The notes: generated by a model not told the origin, from the letters alone. DNA of 64,000 bases from an uncultured Clostridia bacterium (GCA_937898625.1 CALEJF010000016.1:3063-67062), one strand, 5' to 3'; counted from the stretch's first letter, positions 7,483-16,668 are shown. Numbers and translations: made by a program.

Positions 7483-7953
7483 TTGAAAATAGAATGGAAA
7501 AAACTGTTGATTTGTATTGCAATTCCCTTGGCAGTAGGTGGGCTTTCTGCATTATTTACTGCGGGGAATATGGATTTGTATGAGGAAATCAACCAACCTG
7601 CATTAGCACCACCCGGTTGGCTTTTTCCTGTAGTGTGGACTATTCTTTATGTTTTAATGGGAGTTGCCCTATACCTTGTAGTCATAACAAGGACACGGGA
7701 GGATAAAAAACCGGCAGTAATTTCTTTTGGAGCACAACTTTTCTTTAATTTCTTCTGGTCCATTATTTTCTTTAATGCAAGGGCATATTTATTTGCATTT
7801 ATTTGGTTGATTTTATTGTGGTTAGCTATTATTGCAAATATATATTTCTTCTACAAAATCAATAAGAATGCAGGAAGACTGTTAGTTCCGTATCTTGTTT
7901 GGGTAACCTTTGCAGGATATCTTAATTTAGCAATATTCCTTTTAAACAGATGA
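7483..7953 (+). CDS. TspO/MBR-family membrane protein
   Basis: About 156 residues with five membrane segments. The TTG at 7483 is preferred because an AGGGGTGAT site sits at the right distance; an in-frame ATG at 7465 lies upstream of that site. Family hallmarks are NQPALAPPGWLFPVVW after the first helix and the aromatic-rich FFNFFWSIIFFNARAY. TspO proteins bind tetrapyrroles and related ligands in the membrane; the physiological role in anaerobes is unclear. It ends at a terminator shared with the convergent GH16 gene. Confidence 0.88.
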   Translation: MKIEWKKLLICIAIPLAVGGLSALFTAGNMDLYEEINQPALAPPGWLFPVVWTILYVLMGVALYLVVITRTREDKKPAVISFGAQLFFNFFWSIIFFNARAYLFAFIWLILLWLAIIANIYFFYKINKNAGRLLVPYLVWVTFAGYLNLAIFLLNR

Positions 7954-7985
7954 AAAAAGCAGGGAGAAATCCCTGCTTTAATTTT
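7954..7985. terminator. Bidirectional terminator between TspO and GH16 genes
   Basis: A 10-bp stem AAAGCAGGGA/TCCCTGCTTT (7956-7965 with 7970-7979) is flanked by A-runs and T-runs on both sides. Confidence 0.85.
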
Positions 7986-8886
7986 ACTTGTATTGGTAAA
8001 CCCTTACATAGTCAACAATGAATTCTGCTGTGTCACCCGGTTGCATATTTATTTTGCCTGTGCCATGACGGTCGGCATTTGCAACACCATTTTCACCTGC
8101 AATTTCGCAGGAAAGAATAAGGTATTCGGGATTTTGACTGACACCACCTGTGGAGAGTCTGCCTGTTTCAATACCATTGATGTAGAAAATATATTCATTT
8201 TCATTCCACTCAACACCATATGTGTTATATTCTTCATAAGGATTGTTAGCAAACCATTTGCCGATACTGTCCCCCTTGTGGTCAGCACCATAACCATCGT
8301 AGTGTATACCACTTACAACTGCATTACCTGCGCCCCACCATTCATCTTTATAGTACATAGATTCAAAAATATCAACTTCAGTTCCGTCTTTACCACTGCC
8401 GTCAACATTTGAAACACCGTCATTCATCATCCAAAAGGCAGACCACATTCCTGTTGATTTTGGCAGAATGCACCTGCATTCAAAATACCCGTAGGTTTGT
8501 TCAAATTTGCCTCGTGTTTCAATACACCCTGTGTACCAACCTGATTTATACTCGTCAAAATCAATTCTGTCGTGCCAATTGTCATAATAATAGTTTTCCA
8601 ATGGCTCATCAAAATAAGCAGTAGTAATAATAAGGTTTCCGTCTTTAACACTTACCATATCCTCGTGCCAAAAACCGCCTTTGCGCTGTGTTTCCCACCA
8701 AGGGTAAAACCATTTGGTTGTGTCAAGTTTATCCCCATCAAATTCATCGGACCAAACTAATTCAAATCGGGAGTCAAGTTCTAAATCCTGACCTTGAGGA
8801 ATAGCAGGTAAACTTAATTTTTGGGGAAGAGTAGGAGAAATAAGCATAAGTGTAGCCACTAAAACTCTTATAACTTTTGAAAACAT
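7984..8886 (-). CDS. Secreted glycoside hydrolase family 16 (laminarinase-like)
   Basis: A 300-residue protein with a short signal peptide (residues 1-22, ending near SPTLPQ) and one GH16 catalytic domain. The domain opens with FELVWSDEFDGDKLDTTKWF, which is diagnostic of GH16. The catalytic motif E-x-D-x-x-E is present as EVDIFES near residue 168. GVEWNENEYIFYINGIETG and the terminal FIVDYVRVYQYK complete the jelly-roll. GH16 members cut beta-1,3/1,4-glucans or related galactans; the laminarin/lichenan type is most likely here. There is no anchoring or carbohydrate-binding module, so the enzyme is probably released. Confidence 0.93.
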   Translation of the reverse strand: MFSKVIRVLVATLMLISPTLPQKLSLPAIPQGQDLELDSRFELVWSDEFDGDKLDTTKWFYPWWETQRKGGFWHEDMVSVKDGNLIITTAYFDEPLENYYYDNWHDRIDFDEYKSGWYTGCIETRGKFEQTYGYFECRCILPKSTGMWSAFWMMNDGVSNVDGSGKDGTEVDIFESMYYKDEWWGAGNAVVSGIHYDGYGADHKGDSIGKWFANNPYEEYNTYGVEWNENEYIFYINGIETGRLSTGGVSQNPEYLILSCEIAGENGVANADRHGTGKINMQPGDTAEFIVDYVRVYQYK

Positions 8887-8953
8887 AATATCACCTCGAA
8901 TTTATTGTTAATATGATAACAGTAATGTAGAATTCTTGTCAAGAAATAGTTAC

Positions 8954-8982
8954 TTGAAGCATATTTGTCAATATGATATAAT
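8954..8982 (+). promoter_or_regulatory. Promoter of the DUF2752 gene
   Basis: TTGAAG (8954-8959), a 17-bp spacer and TATAAT (8977-8982) lie 31 bp before the start codon. Confidence 0.55.
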
Positions 8983-9013
8983 TTCATCAGTAAAGATATG
9001 AGTGGAAGATATT

Positions 9014-9352
9014 ATGGTAAAGATTAAGCACTTAAAAGAGAAAATTCTGATAGGAATTGCTGTTATTATAGGCATTTCAATTGGAAAAATAATGAATATC
9101 CCTTGTATATTTTTGTGGATAACAGGATACGAGTGCCTTGGGTGTGGAATGACACGAGCTTTGTTATCAGTTTTAGAATTCGATTTTGTTTCTGCTTTTC
9201 AGTATCACGGAATGTTCTGGTCATTACCTATTCTCGGTCTTTACATTCTCTTTGATGGGAAACTATTTAAAAACAAAATCTTAAATATTTCAGTGTTAGT
9301 GCTTATCGCTGTTGGATTTGTTATAAATTGGGTGTTGAATTTGGTCGGATAA
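9014..9352 (+). CDS. DUF2752 small membrane protein
   Basis: A 112-residue protein with three predicted membrane helices. The ATG at 9014 is preferred over a GTG at 9002 because a GTGGAAG site precedes it. The family signature is present as PCIFLWITGYECLGCGMTRA, i.e. Cys, then TG, then C-x-x-C-G-x-T-R. The function of the family is unknown. It lies 76 bp upstream of a TM2/zinc-ribbon protein, a partnership seen often in Firmicutes, so the two may act together at the membrane. Confidence 0.82.
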   Translation: MVKIKHLKEKILIGIAVIIGISIGKIMNIPCIFLWITGYECLGCGMTRALLSVLEFDFVSAFQYHGMFWSLPILGLYILFDGKLFKNKILNISVLVLIAVGFVINWVLNLVG

Positions 9353-9428
9353 AGCAGCAAAATGGTGTTGACAGATTAATTTGCTGATAATATAATTAGA
9401 TTAACAATTAGTATTGGAGGATATAAAA

Positions 9429-9809
9429 ATGTTTTGTAAAAACTGTGGACAAATAATAAATGAAAATCAGGCAATTTGCCTTAACTGCGGAGTTAAAGTA
9501 GGCGACGGAATGAACTACTGTGCAAATTGTGGTAATCCTATTCAACCGGGTGCTGAAGTTTGTATGAGCTGTGGCTTTGCAGTTAAAAACGAAAAACCTT
9601 TGGCAGGTCAAGAAAAATTAACTATGATTCTTATTTGTCTTTTCCTTGGTGGTATAGGTATACATAACTTTATGATGGGCGAAACAAAAAAAGGCATCAC
9701 AAAGATTGTTGCTTCTTTCCTTTGCGGTCTTGGTGGTATTCTTGCATTGATTGATTTAGTTAAGATTGCAACTGATAAATACGAAGTTGACCCTGAAAAG
9801 TTGTTCTGA
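9429..9809 (+). CDS. Double zinc-ribbon and TM2 domain protein
   Basis: A 126-residue protein. The N-terminus carries two C-x-x-C/C-x-x-C zinc ribbons (CKNC...CLNC and CANC...CMSC) in residues ~3-55. A TM2 domain follows, two helices joined by a short turn, with the hallmark GGIGIHNFMMGETKKGI. The ribosome-binding site GGAGG lies directly before the ATG at 9429, which rules out the longer frame starting at 9414. TM2 proteins are small membrane proteins of uncertain function. A bidirectional terminator follows. Confidence 0.85.
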   Translation: MFCKNCGQIINENQAICLNCGVKVGDGMNYCANCGNPIQPGAEVCMSCGFAVKNEKPLAGQEKLTMILICLFLGGIGIHNFMMGETKKGITKIVASFLCGLGGILALIDLVKIATDKYEVDPEKLF

Positions 9810-9817
9810 TTAAAAGA

Positions 9818-9847
9818 TAAAAACCAGTCGAAAGACTGGTTTTTTTG
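9818..9847. terminator. Bidirectional terminator
   Basis: AAACCAGTC-GAAA-GACTGGTTT forms a tight stem-loop flanked by A- and T-runs. It serves the TM2 gene and the convergent glycosidase gene. Confidence 0.87.
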
Positions 9848-9850
9848 TTG

Positions 9851-12361
9851 CTATTTGCAAATGTCATTAACAGTTACAGAGAATATATATGGAGCATAGG
9901 AATCTCTGTTGTTGAACTTAACCGAACCATCGTTTGTGAAGATGATGGTATTTTCGCCATCTTTGAGTGTAATATTCATTGTTACAGTTTTTACTGTGTC
10001 CCAACTGTAAGTGTTTCTGCACCATACATTCTGTTTTGTACCGTTAACATCTACTGTAATAAATCGTTCAATAAGGTCAACATTGTAACTGTGAACTCCA
10101 CCCTCGTCATTGTTTGAGTAGGAAATAGTCATACGATAATTACCTTCTTTTGGAACATTCACTTTAAAACTTGCAGAGCCACCATTACAAGAGATGTTTT
10201 CGATGTGGTCATTGATGAATTTTGCACCATCAGAGAGTATCATATTGTCAGCAGAAATTGAAATATTGTAATTCTTCTTGTCAGTAACTTTTACTGTACA
10301 CTTCACATTTTCTGTAGACTCAAAATCAATATAGTTAAGACCTTTTCTCAAATATACAACACAGTTGCCATCAGTATAAGCACCTGCACCATCAATTTTG
10401 AAGTCAGCAGAAACATTTGTTGTCATTTCGTAAAAACCGTTGTATGGAGCAACTGCAAGGAATGATTTTGTATTTTGGTCTGTACGGTCAGAATCGTGTA
10501 AGAGGGTAATTTCGTTTATATCCTCGTGACGACGGATAAGCATACTGTCAAGGACAAATGTGCCGTCACCGTGAGCGAATGTAATAGAGTGTTCGCCTTT
10601 TGTAAGGTAGCGGATAAAGGTCATTTTGTCCGTATACTCACTCTTGATTGTGTTGGGAAAATAAACATCTTCCGTTACACCATCAAGGGCCATAATTGCT
10701 CTTGCATCAACTCTGTCAGCAGGTTTGCTGCCATCGTTTGATTTACCGAAAATTACGGATAAATCATAATAATCGTCTTTTTCAATATTGAACTTAACTG
10801 TTACGCTGTCACCATCATTTTCAAGTCCGCCAACCATACCTTGTAATTCGCCTGTTGTGGCATAAGCGCTATCGTAGATATATGTGCCACCTTGACGAGT
10901 ACCGTGTTCAAATTCATATCTTACAGGAAGATTGTCGTTATAAAAATCCTTTTTGCCATCTTCGGCAGGAGTAATTGTAATGTGGTAAACAGCTGTCGGG
11001 TCAGGGTTTTCAATATCGACACGGAGTTTGCCCAAGGAAACTCTGTCAGTATATTCAGCAACAAGGGTAGGGGAGTTTACAATACCGCTTAACCCCTCAT
11101 AGCAAACGCTTTCAATTTTAACATTGACCTTTTTGCCAAGATTTGTCTTGCCAAGGTGGTTTAAACTAATGTAACTATCATAATCTGAGCCACCGCAAAT
11201 AATGGTAATCTCATTTTTATCTGTATTCATTGAAGAAAGACCATTAAAATACTTATAATGGAATCTCTTATAACCATACTTAATGGCGTTTTCAAAGTCT
11301 GAATGAGCAATATCAATAATCTTTGAGTCAAGAAGATAACCTTCCATATCTGCATACCAACGGAAAAGCCACCAGTTAGAGTTAGGACTGTTATTGTCGG
11401 CAACTGTGTCATTTAAGTTGTTTGCTAATCTCCAATATGCTGCGTTTGCATATGCTCCGGAATGCTCAATAGCAGAAATGTATTTAACCATATCTGCAGG
11501 AGCACCACATTCATACATTGTGCCGTATTCCGTAACGATAATTGGCAAATCATCAATATCCATATCATCTTCAAGGTCACGGTATGCGTCAACATGGTCC
11601 TGCCAATAGTAAGATGAGAATTCACCTAATTCATGGTAAATCATAATGTCGGGCATACAATCATTTTCTTTGCAATATTTAAGAAAATGCTCTAACTCGT
11701 AAAGGTCAAAATCACAATATCCGGGACCACCGATTACAGCGTCGGGGTCTATTGACCTAACAAGGTCATAAGTTACTTTCCATGCCTCGTAAAAACGGAA
11801 TTTTGCCTCGTCGTCATACATAAGCCATGTGCCGTCCGGGGAAGGAGTACCAAACCAAACTGCATTATCGGTTTCGTTGTAAAGACAATATACAAGTCTG
11901 TCCTGATAATCTGTCTGCACCAATTTCTTTACGGCTTCTTCAACTTGGGGTAAAAATCTTTCACGGACAAAAGCCATACTGTCATAATTGCCTGTTGCAC
12001 GGATATCCATAATTTCCTGATGACAGTAATACCATGTGTCAAAACAGTCCTGCATATAAACTGTAATGTAATCGCATTTGTCAAGGACGGGAGCAACATG
12101 GTCAACATCACCTATTGGGTGCTGAAGTCCATCAACAACCTTTTGTGAAATACTGCCCACATCAATGCTTTCCACAACCGCACCATCAGGCACACCATTT
12201 TCAGCAACACCATAAAGGTAGCCCGAAGCTCTGTTTGAAACCTCACCAAGATAGGATGAAGCATCAATTTCCAATGTGGGTCGGAAAAGGTGTGGAAGTC
12301 CCTCCAATGCCATTGACATAACTGTTATAAAGCTTAAAATCAAACTAATAATTTTAATCAT
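9851..12361 (-). CDS. Large secreted glycoside hydrolase (clan GH-A, GH39-like) with two CBM6/35-like domains
   Basis: An 836-residue protein with a signal peptide (residues 1-20). Residues ~35-380 look like a clan GH-A TIM barrel. The acid/base Glu sits in VYCLYNETDNAVWFG (an Asn-Glu pair) and the nucleophile Glu in PIIVTEYGTMYE. The domain resembles GH39-type enzymes, but the exact family and substrate are uncertain. Residues ~485-625 and ~700-836 look like beta-sandwich carbohydrate-binding modules of the CBM6/35 type (RYEFEHGTRQGGTYI; GNYRMTISYSN; TVKTVTMNITLKDGENT). The role is extracellular polysaccharide degradation. It is monocistronic and diverges from the hydrogenase maturation operon. 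Confidence 0.78.
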   Translation of the reverse strand: MIKIISLILSFITVMSMALEGLPHLFRPTLEIDASSYLGEVSNRASGYLYGVAENGVPDGAVVESIDVGSISQKVVDGLQHPIGDVDHVAPVLDKCDYITVYMQDCFDTWYYCHQEIMDIRATGNYDSMAFVRERFLPQVEEAVKKLVQTDYQDRLVYCLYNETDNAVWFGTPSPDGTWLMYDDEAKFRFYEAWKVTYDLVRSIDPDAVIGGPGYCDFDLYELEHFLKYCKENDCMPDIMIYHELGEFSSYYWQDHVDAYRDLEDDMDIDDLPIIVTEYGTMYECGAPADMVKYISAIEHSGAYANAAYWRLANNLNDTVADNNSPNSNWWLFRWYADMEGYLLDSKIIDIAHSDFENAIKYGYKRFHYKYFNGLSSMNTDKNEITIICGGSDYDSYISLNHLGKTNLGKKVNVKIESVCYEGLSGIVNSPTLVAEYTDRVSLGKLRVDIENPDPTAVYHITITPAEDGKKDFYNDNLPVRYEFEHGTRQGGTYIYDSAYATTGELQGMVGGLENDGDSVTVKFNIEKDDYYDLSVIFGKSNDGSKPADRVDARAIMALDGVTEDVYFPNTIKSEYTDKMTFIRYLTKGEHSITFAHGDGTFVLDSMLIRRHEDINEITLLHDSDRTDQNTKSFLAVAPYNGFYEMTTNVSADFKIDGAGAYTDGNCVVYLRKGLNYIDFESTENVKCTVKVTDKKNYNISISADNMILSDGAKFINDHIENISCNGGSASFKVNVPKEGNYRMTISYSNNDEGGVHSYNVDLIERFITVDVNGTKQNVWCRNTYSWDTVKTVTMNITLKDGENTIIFTNDGSVKFNNRDSYAPYIFSVTVNDICK

Positions 12362-12445
12362 ATTGTCACCAACTTAAATAGAATAATAAAATAATACCAA
12401 AAAAAATAAAACAATGCAACACAGATATAATTTATAAGTTTTATA

Positions 12446-12474
12446 TTTACAGAGCAAAAAAAGTATGTTAAAAT
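12446..12474 (+). promoter_or_regulatory. Promoter of the hydrogenase maturation operon leader
   Basis: TTTACA (12446-12451), 17 bp and TAAAAT (12469-12474) each match the consensus in five of six positions. Transcription would start near 12,481, about 128 nt before the first start codon. Confidence 0.65.
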
Positions 12475-12480
12475 ATATAT

Positions 12481-12554
12481 ATCCTGACATGAAGATGCTA
12501 ATGGCTTCCGGATGAAAGGTGTAATGTATAAATAAAATACTGCACTTAAATTAT
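12481..12554 (+). ncRNA. Structured leader RNA upstream of the TM1266-hydE-hydG-hydF operon (candidate attenuator or riboswitch)
   Basis: The leader can fold into a first hairpin with nested helices ATCC/GGAT (12481-12484 with 12510-12513) and GAAG/CTTC (12491-12494 with 12505-12508). A second, less perfect hairpin joins AAGGTG-side bases near 12516-12527 to TACTGCACTT near 12538-12547. An intrinsic terminator follows at once. The upstream gene points away, so that terminator can only act on transcripts starting in this leader. No known riboswitch consensus was recognised. Confidence 0.55.
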
Positions 12555-12595
12555 CGGTATAATATCTTCGGGGATATTATATCGTTTTTTGTTTT
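12555..12595 (+). terminator. Leader terminator before the hydrogenase maturation operon
   Basis: A 12-bp stem (12555-12566 with 12573-12584, one G-U) with a TTCGGG loop is followed by six T and GTTTT. It lies 14 bp before the SD site of the first gene (GGGGTGAT) and is oriented into that gene. Confidence 0.85.
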
Positions 12596-12608
12596 ATGGG
12601 GTGATAAT

Positions 12609-12866
12609 ATGGAAACTCGTATTGCAGTTATGGGAATTATCGTTGAAAAAATGGAGTCAGTTGAACTTCTCAACGCAATTCTTCACGATTATGGTGAGTA
12701 TATTGTGGGACGAATGGGAATTCCTTACAGAAAAAAGAATGTTAATATAGTAAGTATTGCAGTTGATGCTCCGCAGGATGTTATTTCTGCGTTGTCCGGT
12801 AAAATCGGCAAAATAGAGGGAATAAGCGTTAAAACTGCATACTCAAATGTGATTACAAATGAATGA
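12609..12866 (+). CDS. TM1266-family iron-only hydrogenase system regulator
   Basis: An 85-residue ACT/NikR-like small protein matching the TM1266 family, which is found with [FeFe]-hydrogenase genes and is thought to be regulatory. Visible signature parts are RIAVMGIIVEKMESVELLN, GRMGIPYRKKNVNIVSI and GKIGKIEGISVKTAYS. It has no DNA-binding motif of its own. The GGGGTGAT ribosome-binding site supports the start. Its stop overlaps the start of hydE by 8 bp, so the two are translationally coupled. What it senses is not known. Confidence 0.88.
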   Translation: METRIAVMGIIVEKMESVELLNAILHDYGEYIVGRMGIPYRKKNVNIVSIAVDAPQDVISALSGKIGKIEGISVKTAYSNVITNE

Positions 12867-13911
12867 GAAATTATTAAAAATCGGACAAAAACTAATAAAC
12901 ACAGGGTCACTTGAAATTGCAGAATATGAATACTTAATTGACAATCGAAACGAAGAAATTACGGAATTTTTAAAAAATGAAGCGGTAAAAAAGCGAAAAG
13001 AGGTTTATGGCGATTCGGTTTTTGTCCGTGGACTTATTGAAATCAGTAATATATGTAAAAATGATTGTCATTACTGTGGCATAAGAGCATCCAACAAGGA
13101 ATGCGAAAGGTATAGACTAACAAAGGACGAAATACTGTCCTGCTGTGCAGAAGGTTACTTCCTTGGTTTTCGTACCTTTGTAATGCAGGGTGGGGAGGAC
13201 TCATACTTTACTGACGATTTGCTTGTTGAAATAATTAGTGAAATAAAGAAAAAACATCCCGACTGTGCAATTACACTCTCATTAGGAGAGCGAACCTATG
13301 AAAGTTACAAAAAACTCTATGATGCAGGTGCCGACAGATATCTTCTTCGTCACGAAACTGCTGATAGTGAGCATTATAACAAGTTGCACCCTAATAAAAT
13401 GAGTTATGAAAACCGAATGGAATGTCTTAAAAACTTGAAAGAAATAGGTTTTCAAACGGGATGCGGTTTTATGGTGGGCTCACCTTACCAAACTACAAAG
13501 ACTCTTGCAAAGGACTTAAAATTCATTGAAGAATTTTCTCCCGAAATGTGTGGAATAGGTCCATTCATTCCACATAAGGCAACAGAGTTCAGAGATTACA
13601 AAGCGGGGGATGTGGAACTTACTTGTTTCTTGCTTTCAGTAATAAGGCTCATAAAACCAAATATTTTGTTACCTGCAACAACTGCGTTGGGTAGTGCAGA
13701 GCAAGGTGGACGAGAAAAAGGCATTTTATGTGGTGCAAATGTAATAATGCCAAATCTTTCACCACAGAGTGTTCGTAAAAAATATGAACTTTATAATAAC
13801 AAGTTAATCAGCGGAAATGAATCCGCACAAGAAATAGAAAATCTTAAAAACAGTATGAAAAATATCGGCTACGAGATAGTAACCGATAGAGGCGATATAA
13901 AGGAGAATTAA
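12859..13911 (+). CDS. hydE: [FeFe] hydrogenase H-cluster radical SAM maturase HydE
   Basis: A 350-residue radical SAM enzyme that contributes to building the 2Fe subcluster of [FeFe]-hydrogenase. The SAM-binding cluster motif C-x3-C-x2-C is present as ICKNDCHYCGIRASN near residue 68. TFVMQGGEDSYF and TLSLGERTYESYKKL are typical HydE/BioB-like segments. Length is normal for HydE (~350). It sits second in the operon, after the TM1266 gene and 1 bp before hydG. The position between TM1266 and hydG and the strong HydE text make ThiH or BioB unlikely. Confidence 0.95.
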   Translation: MNEKLLKIGQKLINTGSLEIAEYEYLIDNRNEEITEFLKNEAVKKRKEVYGDSVFVRGLIEISNICKNDCHYCGIRASNKECERYRLTKDEILSCCAEGYFLGFRTFVMQGGEDSYFTDDLLVEIISEIKKKHPDCAITLSLGERTYESYKKLYDAGADRYLLRHETADSEHYNKLHPNKMSYENRMECLKNLKEIGFQTGCGFMVGSPYQTTKTLAKDLKFIEEFSPEMCGIGPFIPHKATEFRDYKAGDVELTCFLLSVIRLIKPNILLPATTALGSAEQGGREKGILCGANVIMPNLSPQSVRKKYELYNNKLISGNESAQEIENLKNSMKNIGYEIVTDRGDIKEN

Positions 13912-13912
13912 T

Positions 13913-15358
13913 ATGGCATACAATCCAAAATCATTAAAAGCTGAAGAATTTATCAGTGACGAAGAAATACTTGCAACTCTCGAATATGCTGAACAGAATA
14001 AGTATAACAAAGAGTTAATCGAAGAAATTTTAGAAAAGGCAAGACCCAAAAAGACAGAGGACGGTACAGTTTGTGCAGGACTTTCACACCGTGAAGCAGC
14101 AGTTTTGCTTTTGTGCGACATTCCTGAAATGAACGAAAAAATGTTCAAACTTGCCGAGGAAATCAAACTTGCATTTTATGGTAACCGTATCGTTATGTTT
14201 GCACCACTCTATCTTTCAAACTACTGTGTAAACGGATGTGTTTACTGTCCTTATCACTATCAGAACAAGCATATCTGCCGTAAAAAACTTACGCAAGAAG
14301 AAGTTCGCCAAGAGGTTATTGCACTTCAGGATATGGGACATAAACGCCTTGCTATTGAAGCAGGTGAGGACCCCGTAAACAATCCTATTGAATACATCCT
14401 TGAATGTATCGATACAATTTACAGTATCAAGCATAAAAATGGTGCTATCCGTCGTGTTAATGTAAATATTGCAGCAACAACTGTTGAGAATTACAGAAAA
14501 CTTAAGGAAGCAGGAATTGGTACATACATTCTTTTCCAGGAAACATATCATAAAGAAAGTTATGAAAAACTCCATCCAACAGGTCCAAAGCACAATTATG
14601 CATACCACACAGAGGCTATGGACAGAGCAATGGAAGGTGGAATTGACGATGTTGGTCTTGGTGTGCTTTTCGGACTTGAACTTTATAAATATGAGTTCGT
14701 TGGTCTTATGATGCATGCTGAACATCTTGAAGCAGTACACGGTGTTGGACCTCACACAATCAGCGTGCCGAGAATTAAAAAGGCAGACGATATTGACCCT
14801 GATGTATTTGATAACTCGATTTCAGACGAAATGTTTGAAAAGATTATTGCCTGCATTCGTATTGCTGTACCATATACAGGTATGATTATCTCCACAAGAG
14901 AGTCAGAAGAAGTTCGTGGTAAAGTTCTTAATATGGGCATTTCTCAAATCAGCGGTGCATCCCGTACATCCGTTGGCGGTTATACAGAGGAAGAACGCCC
15001 TCACGATTCTGAACAATTTGATGTTTCTGACCAGAGAACTCTTGACGAAGTAGTTCGTTGGCTTATGGAAAAAGGTCATATTCCTTCATTCTGCACCGCT
15101 TGTTATCGTGAAGGCAGAACAGGTGACAGATTTATGGCACTTTGCAAAAATGGTCAGATTCTCAACTGTTGTCATCCAAATGCATTGATGACACTTACAG
15201 AATTCCTTGTTGACTACGCAAGTGAAGAAACAAAGAAAATCGGTTTTGAACTTATTGAAAAAGAATTGCAGAAAGTTCCTAATCCAAAGGCAAGAGCAAT
15301 CGCAATTCAAAATGTTGAAGATATTAAAGCGTCAAACAGACGAGATTTCAGGTTTTAA
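13913..15358 (+). CDS. hydG: [FeFe] hydrogenase H-cluster radical SAM maturase HydG
   Basis: A 481-residue radical SAM tyrosine lyase, which cleaves tyrosine to supply CO and CN ligands for the H-cluster. The SAM cluster motif is NYCVNGCVYCPYHYQNK near residue 105. The C-terminal auxiliary cluster region carries FCTACYREGRTGDRFM and NCCHPNALMTLTEFL, which distinguishes HydG from the related ThiH. An AGGAG site precedes the ATG. hydF begins 2 bp after the stop. Length matches known HydG proteins. Confidence 0.96.
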   Translation: MAYNPKSLKAEEFISDEEILATLEYAEQNKYNKELIEEILEKARPKKTEDGTVCAGLSHREAAVLLLCDIPEMNEKMFKLAEEIKLAFYGNRIVMFAPLYLSNYCVNGCVYCPYHYQNKHICRKKLTQEEVRQEVIALQDMGHKRLAIEAGEDPVNNPIEYILECIDTIYSIKHKNGAIRRVNVNIAATTVENYRKLKEAGIGTYILFQETYHKESYEKLHPTGPKHNYAYHTEAMDRAMEGGIDDVGLGVLFGLELYKYEFVGLMMHAEHLEAVHGVGPHTISVPRIKKADDIDPDVFDNSISDEMFEKIIACIRIAVPYTGMIISTRESEEVRGKVLNMGISQISGASRTSVGGYTEEERPHDSEQFDVSDQRTLDEVVRWLMEKGHIPSFCTACYREGRTGDRFMALCKNGQILNCCHPNALMTLTEFLVDYASEETKKIGFELIEKELQKVPNPKARAIAIQNVEDIKASNRRDFRF

Positions 15359-15360
15359 TT

Positions 15361-16539
15361 ATGAGTTTAAATGATGTAGTATCAGCAGAAAGACTTCATA
15401 TTGGTTTTTTTGGTTTGCGAAATGCAGGTAAATCAAGTGTTGTAAATGCTGTGACGGGGCAGGATTTGTCCCTTGTTTCAGATGTAAAAGGCACAACTAC
15501 TGACCCTGTAAAAAAAGCTATGGAATTATTACCATTAGGACCAGTTGTAATTATTGACACTCCCGGTATCGACGATGAGGGGACTCTCGGTGAAATGCGT
15601 GTCAAAAAGACAAAACAAGTTCTTAATTACATTGATATTGCTGTGCTTGTTGTGGATTCAACCTTGGGTTTGCAGGACTTTGACCGCGAAATGCTTTCTC
15701 TTTTCGCTAAAAAGAATATACCTTATGTGGTGGCATATAATAAGTCAGATTTGTTCGCAGAAAATGTTATTTTAGATGATAATACAATCCTTGTAAGTGC
15801 GAAAAACGGCACGAATATCAACGAGTTAAAAGAAAAAATCGCACACGCAGTAAAGGTGCAGAACGAGAAAAAACAAGTTGTGGGTGATTTGCTCAATAAA
15901 GGTGACATCGTTGTCCTTGTAACACCAATTGACTCGGCAGCACCAAAAGGTAGACTTATTCTCCCACAACAAATGACAATTCGTGATATTCTTGATGTGG
16001 GTGCAATTCCTGTTGTCACAAGGGAAACAGAGTTAGAAGTAACTCTCAATGCACTTAAAGAAAAACCAAGAATGGTTATAACTGACTCGCAAGCATTTGG
16101 GTTTGTTTCAAAAATCGTAGGGGACATTCCTTTGACCTCTTTCTCAATCCTTATGGCAAGGTATAAAGGTAGCCTTGAAAGTGCAGTAAAAGGTGCAGAG
16201 AAAATGAAAAACCTGAATGACGGTGACACGATTCTCATTTCCGAGGGCTGTACTCATCATCGCCAATGCGGTGACATCGGCACACAAAAACTACCTAAAT
16301 GGTTAAAGGAATATTCAAAGAAAGAACTCAATTTCAAATTCACATCAGGTAAGGACTTCCCGGAAGACCTAAATGGTATTTCCCTTGTGATTCATTGTGG
16401 TGGATGTATGCTCACCGAAAGAGAAATGCAATACCGTCGTCGTTTCTGCCAAGAAAACAATGTCCCAATCACAAATTACGGCACAGCTATTGCCCAAATT
16501 AACGGTATATTAGAAAAGAGTTTAGAACCAATAGTATAA
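15361..16539 (+). CDS. hydF: [FeFe] hydrogenase H-cluster maturation GTPase HydF
   Basis: A 392-residue GTPase and scaffold that carries the 2Fe precursor to apo-hydrogenase. The N-terminal G domain has the P-loop GLRNAGKSSVVNA, VIIDTPGIDDEG and YNKSD motifs. The C-terminal cluster-binding part has GCTHHRQCGDIG (C-x-H) and VIHCGGCMLTERE (H-C-x-x-C), the expected [4Fe-4S] ligands. It is the last gene of the maturation operon; no clear terminator follows within 120 bp. Confidence 0.96.
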   Translation: MSLNDVVSAERLHIGFFGLRNAGKSSVVNAVTGQDLSLVSDVKGTTTDPVKKAMELLPLGPVVIIDTPGIDDEGTLGEMRVKKTKQVLNYIDIAVLVVDSTLGLQDFDREMLSLFAKKNIPYVVAYNKSDLFAENVILDDNTILVSAKNGTNINELKEKIAHAVKVQNEKKQVVGDLLNKGDIVVLVTPIDSAAPKGRLILPQQMTIRDILDVGAIPVVTRETELEVTLNALKEKPRMVITDSQAFGFVSKIVGDIPLTSFSILMARYKGSLESAVKGAEKMKNLNDGDTILISEGCTHHRQCGDIGTQKLPKWLKEYSKKELNFKFTSGKDFPEDLNGISLVIHCGGCMLTEREMQYRRRFCQENNVPITNYGTAIAQINGILEKSLEPIV

Positions 16540-16668
16540 AAGTGTTTTTCTGCGCGAATTGTTAGAAAAAATGGGACTGTTTATTTACAGATTCTTAAAA
16601 TTAAGGTAATTATTTCCAAACAATTTTGGTATAATATATTTGCATTAATGAATTAAGGAACGATATCA

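Noticed and set aside
14216..14755. 179-codon minus-strand open frame within hydG
   Set aside because: It is antisense to a clear HydG coding region with no independent start signal.
15723..16238. 171-codon minus-strand open frame within hydF
   Set aside because: It is antisense to HydF, with codon content and residues typical of a shadow frame.
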